From contig JAAZOZ010000185.1 of assembly GCA_012797505.1 (NCBI GenBank), forward strand, positions 1 to 10,959: a stretch of 10,959 nt of DNA. Reading direction: 5' to 3'. How positions within the stretch are numbered: the first letter of the stretch is position 1; every line of letters starts with the position of its first letter. Under the pieces are notes generated by a model. It was not told where the DNA came from, made no database searches, and saw nothing but the letters and a program-made list of their open reading frames with translations. Made by a program: the position numbers and the translations under genes. Positions 1-6,508 of this stretch are shown here, piece after piece. Source of the DNA: Smithella sp. GTDB taxonomy: Bacteria; Desulfobacterota; Syntrophia; Syntrophales; Smithellaceae.

Positions 1-165
1 AACTACCTGACCACCACCGGCCGCGACAGCCGGCTGGACCATGAAATGATCATCGATCTGGGGCTTTTCCCCACGCGGAACCTGGATATCTGCAAATGCG
101 GCGCTGAAGAAAAAAGCCGTCGGCCTTCCGGCAAAACCGCGAAGAAGAAACCTGCGCGAAAATAA
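1..165 (+). CDS. C-terminal end of an unidentified protein (partial)
   Basis: Frame 1 is open from the first base to a TAA at 163-165 and gives the last 54 residues of a protein whose start lies left of the window. The visible part has a compact stretch with LDHEMIIDLGLFPTRN and a CKCG motif, then a Lys/Arg-rich basic tail (AKKKPARK at the end). GC-rich third positions match the trp and rmuC genes and support real coding. I do not recognise the family. The CxC pair could bind metal but is too little to argue from. The gene is convergent with the downstream - strand CoA-binding gene, so it is not in an operon with it. Confidence 0.6.
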   Translation, partial: NYLTTTGRDSRLDHEMIIDLGLFPTRNLDICKCGAEEKSRRPSGKTAKKKPARK

Positions 166-395
166 CCTCCCACCCGGCTGATGTGCTCTTGATAGCCTCG
201 CTTACACCTACAAGTCCACACTATCATCGAAGAAATAAAGTTGAGGATTACTGATGGAAACATGCAACAGCCCCCCACCGAATTCCACTAAGCGCTGCGC
301 TGGTGGCAGAAGGGGTAGGAATGACGGTACTTGGAATACAACACGTTCATATCATTCGTATCTATGAGGTCCTCTAGAGGGTTTCCTCTCTCTGC
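166..395. other. Convergent intergenic region
   Basis: This gap lies between two convergent stop codons. The only symmetric element seen is the perfect 10 bp palindrome CCTCTAGAGG at 371-380, close to the end of the - strand gene. It has no clear T-tract, so I do not call it a terminator. A 22 bp stretch at 246-267 recurs almost exactly at 2333-2353 and is listed separately. Confidence 0.4.
246..267 (+). repeat. Short dispersed repeat, copy 1
   Basis: The sequence GATTAC-T-GATGGAAACATGCAA recurs at 2333-2353 with only the single T missing. Just upstream, GTTGAGGATTACT (240-252) also recurs at 2140-2152. Both copies are in non-coding DNA near the 3' ends of - strand genes. The origin is unknown; a remnant of a small repeat or an old duplication would fit. 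Confidence 0.4.
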
Positions 396-1790
396 TCATC
401 GCCGTTCCCTTCGCCAGTGTTGATAACGGCGGACACGGGCATAGGTTCTCAGTGCCCGTTCAGACGATTCGAAGTAGGGAATGCTGGCGTCGCAGAATTG
501 AGGAATATAGGAAGGGTCAAAACCAGGGAGGTTGACCATGAGGATGGCCTTGCCGGACTGCCGGCGCGTTTCGATGACAGCTTCGGTATAAAGCCTGTTT
601 GCCTCCGGGGTAAGCCCTGTCCCAATGATCACTACTGCATCCACAGCGGGATCGGCAACTACGGTTTGGATACTCTGGATGTAAATCCCAATCTCCAGAG
701 AAGCGGTGAGACCGACGTCGATGGGGTTACGCAAACTCGTGCCCGTCGGAGGTACAACTGCAGCCAGGGACGCATGGGTTTCGGGAGAAAGCTGCGCCAG
801 TCGAAGGCCGTTATCCGCGCAGGCCTCGGCGGCGGAAACAGCCAACCCGCCAGGACCCGAAACGATGGCAATACGATCGCCAAGATGCTCTGGTAGCATG
901 GCAAACCCCATCAGGGCATCGAACCAAGCTTCGAAGCCTACCACGGGGACAGCCCCAGTCTGCTTCACAACGCTTTCCCAGACGTCCCTGGCAACGGCCA
1001 ATGCACCCGTATGGGAGGCTGCCGCCAGGGCACCTGCGGAAGTCAAACCTACTTTCCAGAGGATGACAGGTTTTTTTAGAGACGCTGTGCGGAGAGCATC
1101 GAAGAAGCGCGGGCCGTCCTTTATCCCTTCGATGTAAGCGCCAATCAGGCTTGTTTCTGGGTCGTTTCCAAGATAGAGTAGAAAGTCGGCGCTCGTCAGA
1201 TCGCACTCGTTCCCTAGGCTAATGGCCTTGCTGAAGCGGATACCCCTTTGTGGGGCTGCGCGGCAGAGGATGTTGGCCAGAGACCCACTGTGTGACACGA
1301 GCCCCACGGGACCCGACTCTCTTGTCAACTGCGGGAAGAAGGAAAGTCCGGAGCGCGGCGCATAGATGCCCATGCAATTCGGCCCGATGAGCCTCATCCC
1401 GGAAGCGCGGGCCACTTGGACTAGCTGTTCCTCTTGGGCGCATCCCTCATCGGTACCCGTTTCCTTGTACCCCGCCGTGAACAGGACAGCACCCTTAACC
1501 CCTTTGGTAGCACATTCCTTGACCGCGGAAAGGATTAGGTGCTGCGGCACTAGAATGATGGCCAGATCCACCGCTCCCGGTATAGCCGCGACGCTAGGAT
1601 ACGCCTTGAAGCCGTCGATCTCGTCCGCCTGAGGCGATACGGGATAGATCTCACCTGAGAATCCCTGATCCAGGAGTGCCATGAAAAAAAGCTTGCCCGT
1701 CTTCATACCCCGGGGTACCCCGACAATGGCCACGGATCGGGGGTGCAGGATCTCATCAATATGGTGCAATAGTTGTTCCGTGGAAGTCAT
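396..1790 (-). CDS. CoA-binding protein, ADP-forming acyl/acetyl-CoA synthetase alpha-subunit type
   Basis: The 464-residue protein has the layout of the alpha subunit of NDP-forming acyl-CoA synthetases (acetate-CoA ligase, ADP-forming). An N-terminal CoA-binding Rossmann domain covers about 14-110 (PRSVAIVGV at 17-25). Succinyl-CoA-ligase-like flavodoxin domains follow, with LIGPNCMGI at 134-142, SHSGSLAN at 166-173 and SHTGALAV at 259-266, where His260 matches the phospho-histidine position of the family. The family makes ATP or GTP from acyl-CoA plus ADP/GDP and phosphate, or runs in reverse. The ATP-grasp beta domain is neither fused nor adjacent in the window, so the partner must be elsewhere, or the protein is a stand-alone regulator or paralogue. 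The start is supported by an AAAGGA-type ribosome site just before ATG 1790. The substrate cannot be told from the sequence. Confidence 0.88.
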   Translation of the reverse strand: MTSTEQLLHHIDEILHPRSVAIVGVPRGMKTGKLFFMALLDQGFSGEIYPVSPQADEIDGFKAYPSVAAIPGAVDLAIILVPQHLILSAVKECATKGVKGAVLFTAGYKETGTDEGCAQEEQLVQVARASGMRLIGPNCMGIYAPRSGLSFFPQLTRESGPVGLVSHSGSLANILCRAAPQRGIRFSKAISLGNECDLTSADFLLYLGNDPETSLIGAYIEGIKDGPRFFDALRTASLKKPVILWKVGLTSAGALAAASHTGALAVARDVWESVVKQTGAVPVVGFEAWFDALMGFAMLPEHLGDRIAIVSGPGGLAVSAAEACADNGLRLAQLSPETHASLAAVVPPTGTSLRNPIDVGLTASLEIGIYIQSIQTVVADPAVDAVVIIGTGLTPEANRLYTEAVIETRRQSGKAILMVNLPGFDPSYIPQFCDASIPYFESSERALRTYARVRRYQHWRRERR

Positions 1791-1928
1791 GACTCGTCCT
1801 TTCTATGCTTCATGAACCTTCAGATACAATGCGCCTGAAGCGGGTGATATGTAGTTTGTCCTTTCTTCACCTCCAAGTGGAGCTTTATCAGAAACTGCTG
1901 GATTCGAGGCATGGCCCGTATCACAGGC

Positions 1929-1966
1929 TGACCCGCACCTATATCTGTATCACATGTTAAGTTAGA
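1929..1966 (+). repeat. Degenerate IS-end-like sequence, copy 1
   Basis: This stretch starts TGACCCGCACC and ends TGTTAAGTTAGA. It aligns with 3392-3431, which starts TGACCTGCCCC and ends TGTTAAGTCAGA, at roughly 28 of 40 positions with two single-base gaps, in the same orientation. TGACCTGCCCC-type starts resemble terminal inverted repeats of some insertion sequences, but that is from memory and no transposase is present here. It is probably a decayed remnant. Confidence 0.35.
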
Positions 1967-2332
1967 GAGCATCAGTATTTTGATTATTTCAGATTGAAGT
2001 CTTGCATGGATTGGAAAAATAAGAAAAACAACTTTAGGAAGCAACTAAACAAAAATCTCCTTGTTGATTATTTAAAATTCCCAAATGGGCAGAATTGCTG
2101 ACTGCACCTACCAACAAATGATTTTGAAAATTCCTGATGTTGAGGATTACTATTTGTAAGGTGCAAATAAAAAGGACAGGATCATTGTGACCCTACCCTA
2201 TCTGTAGACTCGACCCATTTTTCAAGAAAATCACTATTTCAATATCAAAGAGAGAGGGTACTGCATTCTTTTTGTTCCCTAGATCATAGGTTGGTCTGCT
2301 TACAAACAGAATCAAGACAGTTAAAATTTATT

Positions 2333-2353
2333 GATTACGATGGAAACATGCAA
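2333..2353 (+). repeat. Short dispersed repeat, copy 2
   Basis: GATTAC directly followed by GATGGAAACATGCAA, the partner of 246-267, which carries one extra T. It ends immediately beside the stop codon of the hydrolase gene (2354-2356 on the - strand). Confidence 0.4.
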
Positions 2354-3319
2354 TTAACAATTAATGTATTTTCCATTTTGACCTTCCTCTCGTTGGATAA
2401 TGCCATCCCTTTCCATTTTGATCAGGTGGGACGCCGTGATGCCACAACCGGGGAAGAAGTGCAGTATCGGGCTTTGGGGAAATAGATGTTCAGTAAGTTC
2501 CATGAATGTCTTCGGCCCCTCCCGAAGGGCGTTATAAAGAAAATTCTCTCTCTTCAATAGTTTGCTCCGGATCTTCCTGATTGCATTTGCCGCATCCTCG
2601 ATAATTCCACCATGCGCCGGGATGATCGTCTGTGCCTCAAGACTCTCCATCCTATCCAAGCTCTCCAAGTATCCAATGAGGCCACCTGATGTAGGTGTGT
2701 ACCAGGCAGGTGAATTGCCAACCAGATCGCCTGCCAGAAGAAGCCCCCGTTCTCTATCAAAGAGAGAAATATGGCCTGGGGAATGGCCCGGCGTATGAAC
2801 GATCTCGAAGGAAAATCCCCCAAGCTGAACTTTTTCACCTTCAGGGATAGCCTCTACAGATTCAGCGGCGCTCATAGAGCAGCCAAAATCGTCAAAAAAC
2901 TGGAAGAGATCGAAGTTGCTATAATCCTCTTTGCGACCTGAGATGGCCCAGTAATCTTTTGCCAGAGCAATATCGAATGTTTCGTTTAGGTGCCGGGGTT
3001 CTAAAGCGGATGCCATATCAAGGCGATGGATCAAGACCAGAGGATGGACCTCTTCTAGAACATATCTTATGGCACCCATATGATCAGGATGTGCATGTGA
3101 AAGGACGACTGTATGGAGATCCCGGAGTTGGAGGCCCCAGTGCTTCAGACCATTTAATAGATAATCCCGCCCTGTCTCCCCACCAGAGCCCACATCTATC
3201 ATGGAAAAACCTCGTTCGTCTGGGATGACAAAGACGTTGGCGGGGTTTGGCCAAAGTGGACCTGCTGCAAAGATCACCTTCAGACCATTCAGATCAGCAA
3301 AGCCATCGACAGGACTCAT
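2354..3319 (-). CDS. MBL-fold metallo-hydrolase
   Basis: The 321-residue protein carries the metallo-beta-lactamase-fold metal ligands in order: HxHxDH (His75, His77, Asp79, His80 in SHAHPDHMG), TPGHSPGH with His179, GD with Asp198, and PAHG with His236. All expected ligands for a dinuclear metal site are present. After about residue 245, a roughly 75-residue tail with predicted helices resembles the winged-helix extension of LACTB2-like members. No signal peptide is seen, so it is probably cytoplasmic. Family members hydrolyse thioesters, phosphodiesters, lactones and other bonds, and the substrate cannot be inferred. The start is supported by AAAGAGGA shortly before ATG 3319. The gene stands alone between two AT-rich gaps and may share a strand-wise unit with the CoA-binding gene 563 bp downstream, but that distance argues against a tight operon. 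Confidence 0.88.
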   Translation of the reverse strand: MSPVDGFADLNGLKVIFAAGPLWPNPANVFVIPDERGFSMIDVGSGGETGRDYLLNGLKHWGLQLRDLHTVVLSHAHPDHMGAIRYVLEEVHPLVLIHRLDMASALEPRHLNETFDIALAKDYWAISGRKEDYSNFDLFQFFDDFGCSMSAAESVEAIPEGEKVQLGGFSFEIVHTPGHSPGHISLFDRERGLLLAGDLVGNSPAWYTPTSGGLIGYLESLDRMESLEAQTIIPAHGGIIEDAANAIRKIRSKLLKRENFLYNALREGPKTFMELTEHLFPQSPILHFFPGCGITASHLIKMERDGIIQREEGQNGKYINC

Positions 3320-3708
3320 ATTATCCTCTTTTAGATAAAGATCAGTAACGAATATTGCTTATTTTTTATAATTACAGCTTGCGTTTGAATTTGACCTGCC
3401 CCCGAAACATGTACCACAATGTTAAGTCAGAATTCTACCATTTCTTTCTCTTGGACAGGTTCATCCCTAAAACATGTTCTTTATTCCAATACTTCTTATA
3501 ATTTTCAGTATAACCATAAATGATCTTTATTGTCGCGAAATGCCGGGCGGGTATATCATCTGAAATTTTTCCAGTGTAAAGCAATCCGACATTAATAAAT
3601 ACCAATTGAAAGAGCGCACGACGTTACGATCTAAAGGATGCTCTCTTACAGGAAGATATACCTGACAAGCGCACAAAATATGGGATCAATCGACACGGCG
3701 CCGACGCC
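3320..3708. other. AT-rich intergenic region
   Basis: These 389 bp lie between the 3' end of rmuC and the 5' end of the hydrolase gene. The region must contain the promoter of the hydrolase gene, but no pair of hexamers stands out. It also contains the second IS-end-like sequence at 3392-3431. No open frame with a ribosome site was found. Confidence 0.5.
3392..3431 (+). repeat. Degenerate IS-end-like sequence, copy 2
   Basis: It starts TGACCTGCCCCCG and ends TGTTAAGTCAGA, and is the better preserved partner of 1929-1966 in the same orientation. With the other copy it brackets the hydrolase gene. No inverted partner and no target-site duplication were found, so this is at most a solo end or remnant. 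Confidence 0.4.
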
Positions 3709-5022
3709 TCATCCATCCGCTTCGGTATCCGCAACAGGCACCGGGGCATTCGTGTCCGACAGGCTTTCCACCGCTTTCAACTTTCCGGTCAGCGTCCGCG
3801 TCTTTTTTTGCGCGTCATCCACGGAACTGGCAGCCTGATCCAGCCTTTTTCGCACCATATCCAGCGATTCGCCGAAGCGCCCGAACGCCGCTTTCACCTC
3901 GCCCAAAACTTTCCAGACCTCGCCGGAGCGCTTTTGGATCGCCAGTGTGCGGAAACCCATCTGCAGACTGTTCAAAAAGGCAGCAAACGTCGAAGGCCCT
4001 GAAACCACAATGCGGTATTCCCGCTGCAGATGCTGCACCAGCGCCGCGCGCCGGATCACTTCCGCATACAGGCCTTCCGACGGAAGAAACATAATGCCGA
4101 AGTCCGTGGTTCTGGGCGGCGCCAAATATTTTTGCGATATGTCTTTGGCCGCCTTTTTTATGCTCGCCTCCAGTTGCCGGACCGCTTCTTCCGCGGCGGC
4201 CGTATCGCCCCGCTCCTGCGCATCGATCAGCCGGGAATAGTCTTCCACCGGAAATTTCGCATCCACCGGAATCAGCACGGAATCGGAATCCCCCTGGCCC
4301 GGCAGTTTGATCGCAAACTCGACCACCTCGCCGCCCTGCTCCTGAGGTTTGACATTTTTCAGGTATTGATCCGGAGAGAGAATCTCTTCCAGCAGCGCTC
4401 CCAACTGGACTTCTCCCCAGGTGCCGCGCGACTTGACGTTGGTGAGCACCTTTTTCAAATCCCCCACGCCCGCGGCAAGCGTCCGCATATCTCCCAAACC
4501 CTGATGGACCTGCTCGAGGCGTTCGGAGACCTGCTTGAAGGATTCCCCCAGGCGCCTCTCCAGCGTGCTCTGAAGTTTCTCATCCACGGTCTCGCGCATC
4601 CGGTCAAGCTGGCGGTTATTGTCTTCCTGAAGCTGACGGAGCTTCTCGTCAACCATCAAACGGATGTCTTCCATCTTTTTTTCATTGCTGGCGGTAAGCA
4701 GGGACAGTTGCCGCGCAAAGCTCTCCATCTGATCGTTTTGCATTTTGGCGATGTCTGTCATGCGGGTTTGAACAGAGTCACCGAAGGAAGAAAGCGATGC
4801 CGCGAGCTCCGCTCTTTCCTGCTGCGCGTTCGACTGTGCTTCCGCGCGCGACCGGGCGATTTCATCGCGCAGAGACCGGTCGGTCCGCTCCTGCGCATCG
4901 CGCAAAGCATCCAGTCTGGCGGCAAGCGGAGTCCCTTCGACGCGGGAACGCCGCAATTGCAAGAGCAGCAGCAAAATGATGACCAGCAAAAAAATCAGAA
5001 TGACCGGAGCAATGATGTCCAT
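3709..5022 (-). CDS. rmuC: DNA recombination protein RmuC
   Basis: With the start at 5022 the protein has 437 residues. One membrane-spanning segment lies near the N-terminus (about 4-22, DIIAPVILIFLLVIILLLL) and is followed by RRSR. A long charged coiled-coil-like region covers about 30-195. The RmuC domain covers about 195-395, with SRGTWGEVQLGALLEEIL at 198-215, IPVDAKFPVEDY at 251-262 and TTDFGIMFLPSEGLYAEVI at 305-323. The family has a PD-(D/E)XK nuclease-like core and limits inversions or rearrangements at short inverted repeats; the exact reaction is not settled. An in-frame ATG exists 48 bases upstream at 5070. I prefer 5022 because it has a GGAGG site seven bases away, begins right at the membrane segment, and the predicted transcription start falls at about 5070. 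Confidence 0.93.
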   Translation of the reverse strand: MDIIAPVILIFLLVIILLLLLQLRRSRVEGTPLAARLDALRDAQERTDRSLRDEIARSRAEAQSNAQQERAELAASLSSFGDSVQTRMTDIAKMQNDQMESFARQLSLLTASNEKKMEDIRLMVDEKLRQLQEDNNRQLDRMRETVDEKLQSTLERRLGESFKQVSERLEQVHQGLGDMRTLAAGVGDLKKVLTNVKSRGTWGEVQLGALLEEILSPDQYLKNVKPQEQGGEVVEFAIKLPGQGDSDSVLIPVDAKFPVEDYSRLIDAQERGDTAAAEEAVRQLEASIKKAAKDISQKYLAPPRTTDFGIMFLPSEGLYAEVIRRAALVQHLQREYRIVVSGPSTFAAFLNSLQMGFRTLAIQKRSGEVWKVLGEVKAAFGRFGESLDMVRKRLDQAASSVDDAQKKTRTLTGKLKAVESLSDTNAPVPVADTEADG

Positions 5023-5076
5023 CCGAGGCCTCCGTGCCGGGCAACCGTTTTCCCCAAAAGTAACCGGCACGGCGAC

Positions 5077-5105
5077 ACCATAACAAAAGCAAAAGGCGCC
5101 GTCAA
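5077..5105 (-). promoter_or_regulatory. Sigma70-type promoter of rmuC
   Basis: On the - strand TTGACG (5105-5100) is followed by exactly 17 bases and TATGGT (5082-5077), each close to the sigma70 consensus. Transcription would begin near 5070 and give a leader of about 48 nt to the ATG at 5022, with GGAGG in between. The element lies in the divergent gap shared with the QueG-like gene. Confidence 0.65.
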
Positions 5106-5247
5106 CCTTTACCCTTTCCGCATCCGGTCCGGCGGCACCCGTTGTCCTTCAAAAAGCAACGACAAAAGAATTATGATCTTTTATGAAATGAAGGCCTGTG
5201 CTAGGAGTTTTAAATCTTAACGGAAGGAGCGAGCCCGTCATCAAGCC

Positions 5248-5943
5248 ATGACCCTGCAAAACGACATCATCAGCCTCCTGCCCGATCGGGAAAATTATAT
5301 CGTCGGTTTTGCCGACATGGGCGACCTGATCCGGGACCATTATCCCTACCGCTACGCCGTGGTGATCGGCAAGAAGCTTGACGATGCGATCATCGACGAC
5401 ATTGAGGAAGGGCCGACACCGGTTTATTATGAACTCTACCAAAGCGCCAACAATGAACTCGACGCCATCTCGGCAAACATCTGCCGGCTTCTGGAACGAA
5501 ACAACATCCCCTGCCTCCAGATCAGGGCCACCGTTCAGCAAACCGACATTCCCGCAGGCTTCGGTAAAACCCTGCGGATGAATTTCTCTCACAAAATGGC
5601 GGCGACCCGCGCCGGGCTGGGCTGGATCGGCAAAACCGACCTGCTGGTGTCGGAGGCGTTCGGACCGCGCATCCGCCTGACAACGGTTCTAACCCATTAC
5701 CCTTTCGAACCCTGCGGCACGCCCATCACGGAAAGCCGCTGCGGTACATGCGCGATTTGCGTGGAGGCCTGTCCGGCCGGAGCGCCCAACGGGCGACTCT
5801 GGAATGACGCCACCGACCGCGATGAATTTTTTGACGCCGGCAAATGCCGCGACGCCTGCCGGCGACTCTCGCAGGAAAGGCTCCATCGGGAAATTCATCT
5901 GTGCGGCATTTGCGTTTCCGTCTGCCCCTTGGGCAAATCGTAA
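5248..5943 (+). CDS. QueG-like double [4Fe-4S] cluster protein (short form)
   Basis: The 231-residue protein has two cluster-binding sets near its C-terminus. The first is CGTCAICVEACP (Cys165, 168, 171, 175); the second is CGICVSVCP (Cys219, 222, 226), with Cys200 or Cys204 possibly completing it. AGLGWIGK at 122-129 is the motif shared with epoxyqueuosine reductase (QueG). Full QueG proteins are much longer (around 350-380 residues) and carry a C-terminal extension that is absent here, so queuosine function should not be assumed. Members of this short group are usually left as 4Fe-4S double-cluster-domain proteins, perhaps cobamide-linked reductases. ATG 5248 is the only reasonable start: AAGGAG at 5224-5229 is 18 bases away, unusually far, and no in-frame alternative lies closer. 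It is transcribed divergently from rmuC. Confidence 0.82.
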   Translation: MTLQNDIISLLPDRENYIVGFADMGDLIRDHYPYRYAVVIGKKLDDAIIDDIEEGPTPVYYELYQSANNELDAISANICRLLERNNIPCLQIRATVQQTDIPAGFGKTLRMNFSHKMAATRAGLGWIGKTDLLVSEAFGPRIRLTTVLTHYPFEPCGTPITESRCGTCAICVEACPAGAPNGRLWNDATDRDEFFDAGKCRDACRRLSQERLHREIHLCGICVSVCPLGKS

Positions 5944-6050
5944 AACCATTACGGATAAACACGCGATAAAGAGGTCCGTGAGCTTGATTCCGCTCGCACC
6001 GAAAATCACAGCCGGGAAGAAATGATGAACTCGTAAAAAGTCACCGCTGT

Positions 6051-6096
6051 CACCCTGAGCTTGTCGAAGGGTGCATGGTTCGACGAGCTCACCATG
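6051..6096. repeat. Paired GAGCTTGTCGAA palindromes
   Basis: The first unit, 6051-6073, has arms CACCCT and AGGGTG around GAGCTTGTCGA. The second, 6074-6096, directly abutting, has arms CATGGT and ACCATG around the same core in reverse orientation. The arms differ between units while the core is shared. This is typical of dispersed intergenic palindromic repeats found in many bacterial genomes. Confidence 0.6.
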
Positions 6097-6118
6097 ACAG
6101 CATGACCCACCACGGCAA

Positions 6119-6136
6119 GCGGGGCTGAAGCCCCGC
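6119..6136. repeat. GC hairpin repeat
   Basis: GCGGGGC, loop TGAA, GCCCCGC gives a perfect 7 bp GC stem. The flanks (GGCAAGC before, ACTACA after) fit a dispersed GGGCTGAAGCCC-type intergenic repeat. There is no T-tract, so it is not called a terminator. Confidence 0.5.
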
Positions 6137-6147
6137 ACTACATTGTT

Positions 6148-6174
6148 GTCATGCTTCGACAAGCTCAGCATGAC
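6148..6174. repeat. Third GAGCTTGTCGAA-type palindrome
   Basis: Perfect 8 bp arms GTCATGCT and AGCATGAC surround TCGACAAGCTC. The core is the reverse complement of the one at 6057-6068, so units 1 and 3 face each other across the GC hairpin at 6119-6136. Confidence 0.6.
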
Positions 6175-6212
6175 AAAAAAGGGGAAAAATGACTTTTTAT
6201 GAGACCGTGAAA

Positions 6213-6259
6213 AATGACAACTTCGTAAAAAGTCAATTTCGCACTCTTTTCGTCATACC
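6213..6259 (+). repeat. 47-bp direct repeat, copy 1
   Basis: It starts AATGACAACTTCG and ends TTTTCGTCATACC. It is identical to 6305-6351 at 45 of 47 positions. Its first 23 bases are the terminal sequence of the MITE-like family and are themselves a weak palindrome (TGAC...GTCA). Confidence 0.75.
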
Positions 6260-6297
6260 TCTATGTAAAAAAAGCAAGTCCCTTTTTTACGTAGGGG
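6258..6297. repeat. Long A/T-rich hairpin between the direct repeats
   Basis: The left arm 6258-6274 (CCTCTATGTAAAAAAAG) pairs with the right arm 6281-6297 (CCTTTTTTACGTAGGGG) around a loop of about six bases, allowing G-U pairs and one bulge. It may be the body of one unit of the repeat family. It could also act as a bidirectional terminator-like structure, since each arm carries an A or T run, but the runs lie inside the stem. Confidence 0.5.
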
Positions 6298-6304
6298 AAG
6301 CAAC

Positions 6305-6447
6305 AATGACAACTTCGTAAAAAGTCATTTTCGCACCCTTTTCGTCATACCGACGAAGGCCGGTATCCAGTAATTACAATAAGTTCTGGACTCCGACTTT
6401 CGCCGGAGTGAAGGTGTGGGTTGCTTTTTACGAGGTCGTCAAAAATG
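6305..6447. repeat. MITE-like element with second 47-bp copy, abutting the trp promoter
   Basis: The left end repeats 6213-6259 (two differences in 47). The right end, CTTTTTACGAGGTCGTCAAAAATG at 6424-6447, is an inverted relative of the left end and matches the right end of the first element (6190-6217). Inside are two palindromes of another family, ATACCG/CGGTAT (6347-6366) and ACTCCG/CGGAGT (6390-6409). The trp -35 box begins about three bases after its right end. Confidence 0.5.
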
Positions 6448-6449
6448 GG

Positions 6450-6478
6450 TTGACAGAAATTGGTCCCGCTGTTATAGA
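6450..6478 (+). promoter_or_regulatory. trp operon promoter
   Basis: A perfect -35 TTGACA at 6450-6455, a 17-base spacer and a -10 TATAGA at 6473-6478 predict transcription from about 6485, some 24 bases before the leader-peptide ATG. I saw no palindrome over the promoter resembling a TrpR operator, so attenuation may be the main control. The promoter sits right at the border of a repeat element. Confidence 0.75.
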
Positions 6479-6508
6479 ACGCGCAAATTGATTGCGGGAA
6501 AGTGTGCA

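Larger units (their letters stand above)
1791..2353. other. AT-rich intergenic region with repeat remnants
   Basis: These 563 bp lie between two - strand genes and are visibly richer in A and T than the flanking genes. No convincing gene is present: the short open frames lack ribosome sites and family motifs. The region holds an IS-end-like sequence at 1929-1966 and copy 2 of a short dispersed repeat at 2333-2353. No clear terminator for the upstream hydrolase gene was seen. Confidence 0.5.
6026..6217. repeat. MITE-like element with nested palindromes
   Basis: The left end, ACTCGTAAAAAGTCA (up to 6043), is mirrored by TGACTTTTTATGAG at 6190-6203 in inverted orientation, matching at 13 of 14 core positions. 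Between these ends lie palindromes of two other repeat families. No open frame is credible, so if it moved it was non-autonomous. Confidence 0.5.
5944..6449. other. Gene-free repeat cluster upstream of the trp promoter
   Basis: About 500 bp with no credible gene. From about 6021 it is almost entirely small repeats: TIR-like units built on CTTCGTAAAAAGTCA in both orientations, three GAGCTTGTCGAA-type palindromes, a GCGGGGC-TGAA-GCCCCGC hairpin, an A/T-rich hairpin, and a pair of ATACCG/ACTCCG-type palindromes. Open frames here are translations of repeats. The palindromes might end transcription from the QueG-like gene, but none has a classic terminator T-tract. Confidence 0.7.

Noticed and set aside
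371..380. CCTCTAGAGG palindrome as a terminator for the convergent genes
   Set aside because: The stem is short, would leave almost no loop, and lacks a T-tract on either strand.
1820..2044. 74-codon - strand open frame in the AT-rich gap
   Set aside because: It runs through the IS-end-like remnant, has no clear ribosome site and resembles no family.
5140..5180. Promoter for the QueG-like gene (TTGTCC ... TATGAT)
   Set aside because: The spacer is about 24 bases, too long for a sigma70 promoter, and no better pair was found.
4030..5220. Long + strand open frame (396 codons) antisense to rmuC
   Set aside because: It lies almost wholly opposite a well-supported RmuC with conserved motifs, has no family motifs of its own and is His/Arg/Leu/Gln-rich, as expected from the complement of a GC-rich gene.
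5689..6171. - strand open frame of 160 codons starting MLSLSKHD
   Set aside because: Its N-terminal part is a translation of the GAGCTTGTCGAA palindromic repeats and the rest is antisense to the QueG-like gene.
6021..6449. Possible CRISPR array
   Set aside because: The repeats are palindromic, of several different families, in mixed orientation and not evenly spaced; no cas gene is nearby.
6450..6508. TrpR operator or T-box/TRAP control of the trp operon
   Set aside because: No good palindrome covers the promoter, no tandem GAG/TAG triplet run was seen, and the leader-peptide attenuator explains the region.
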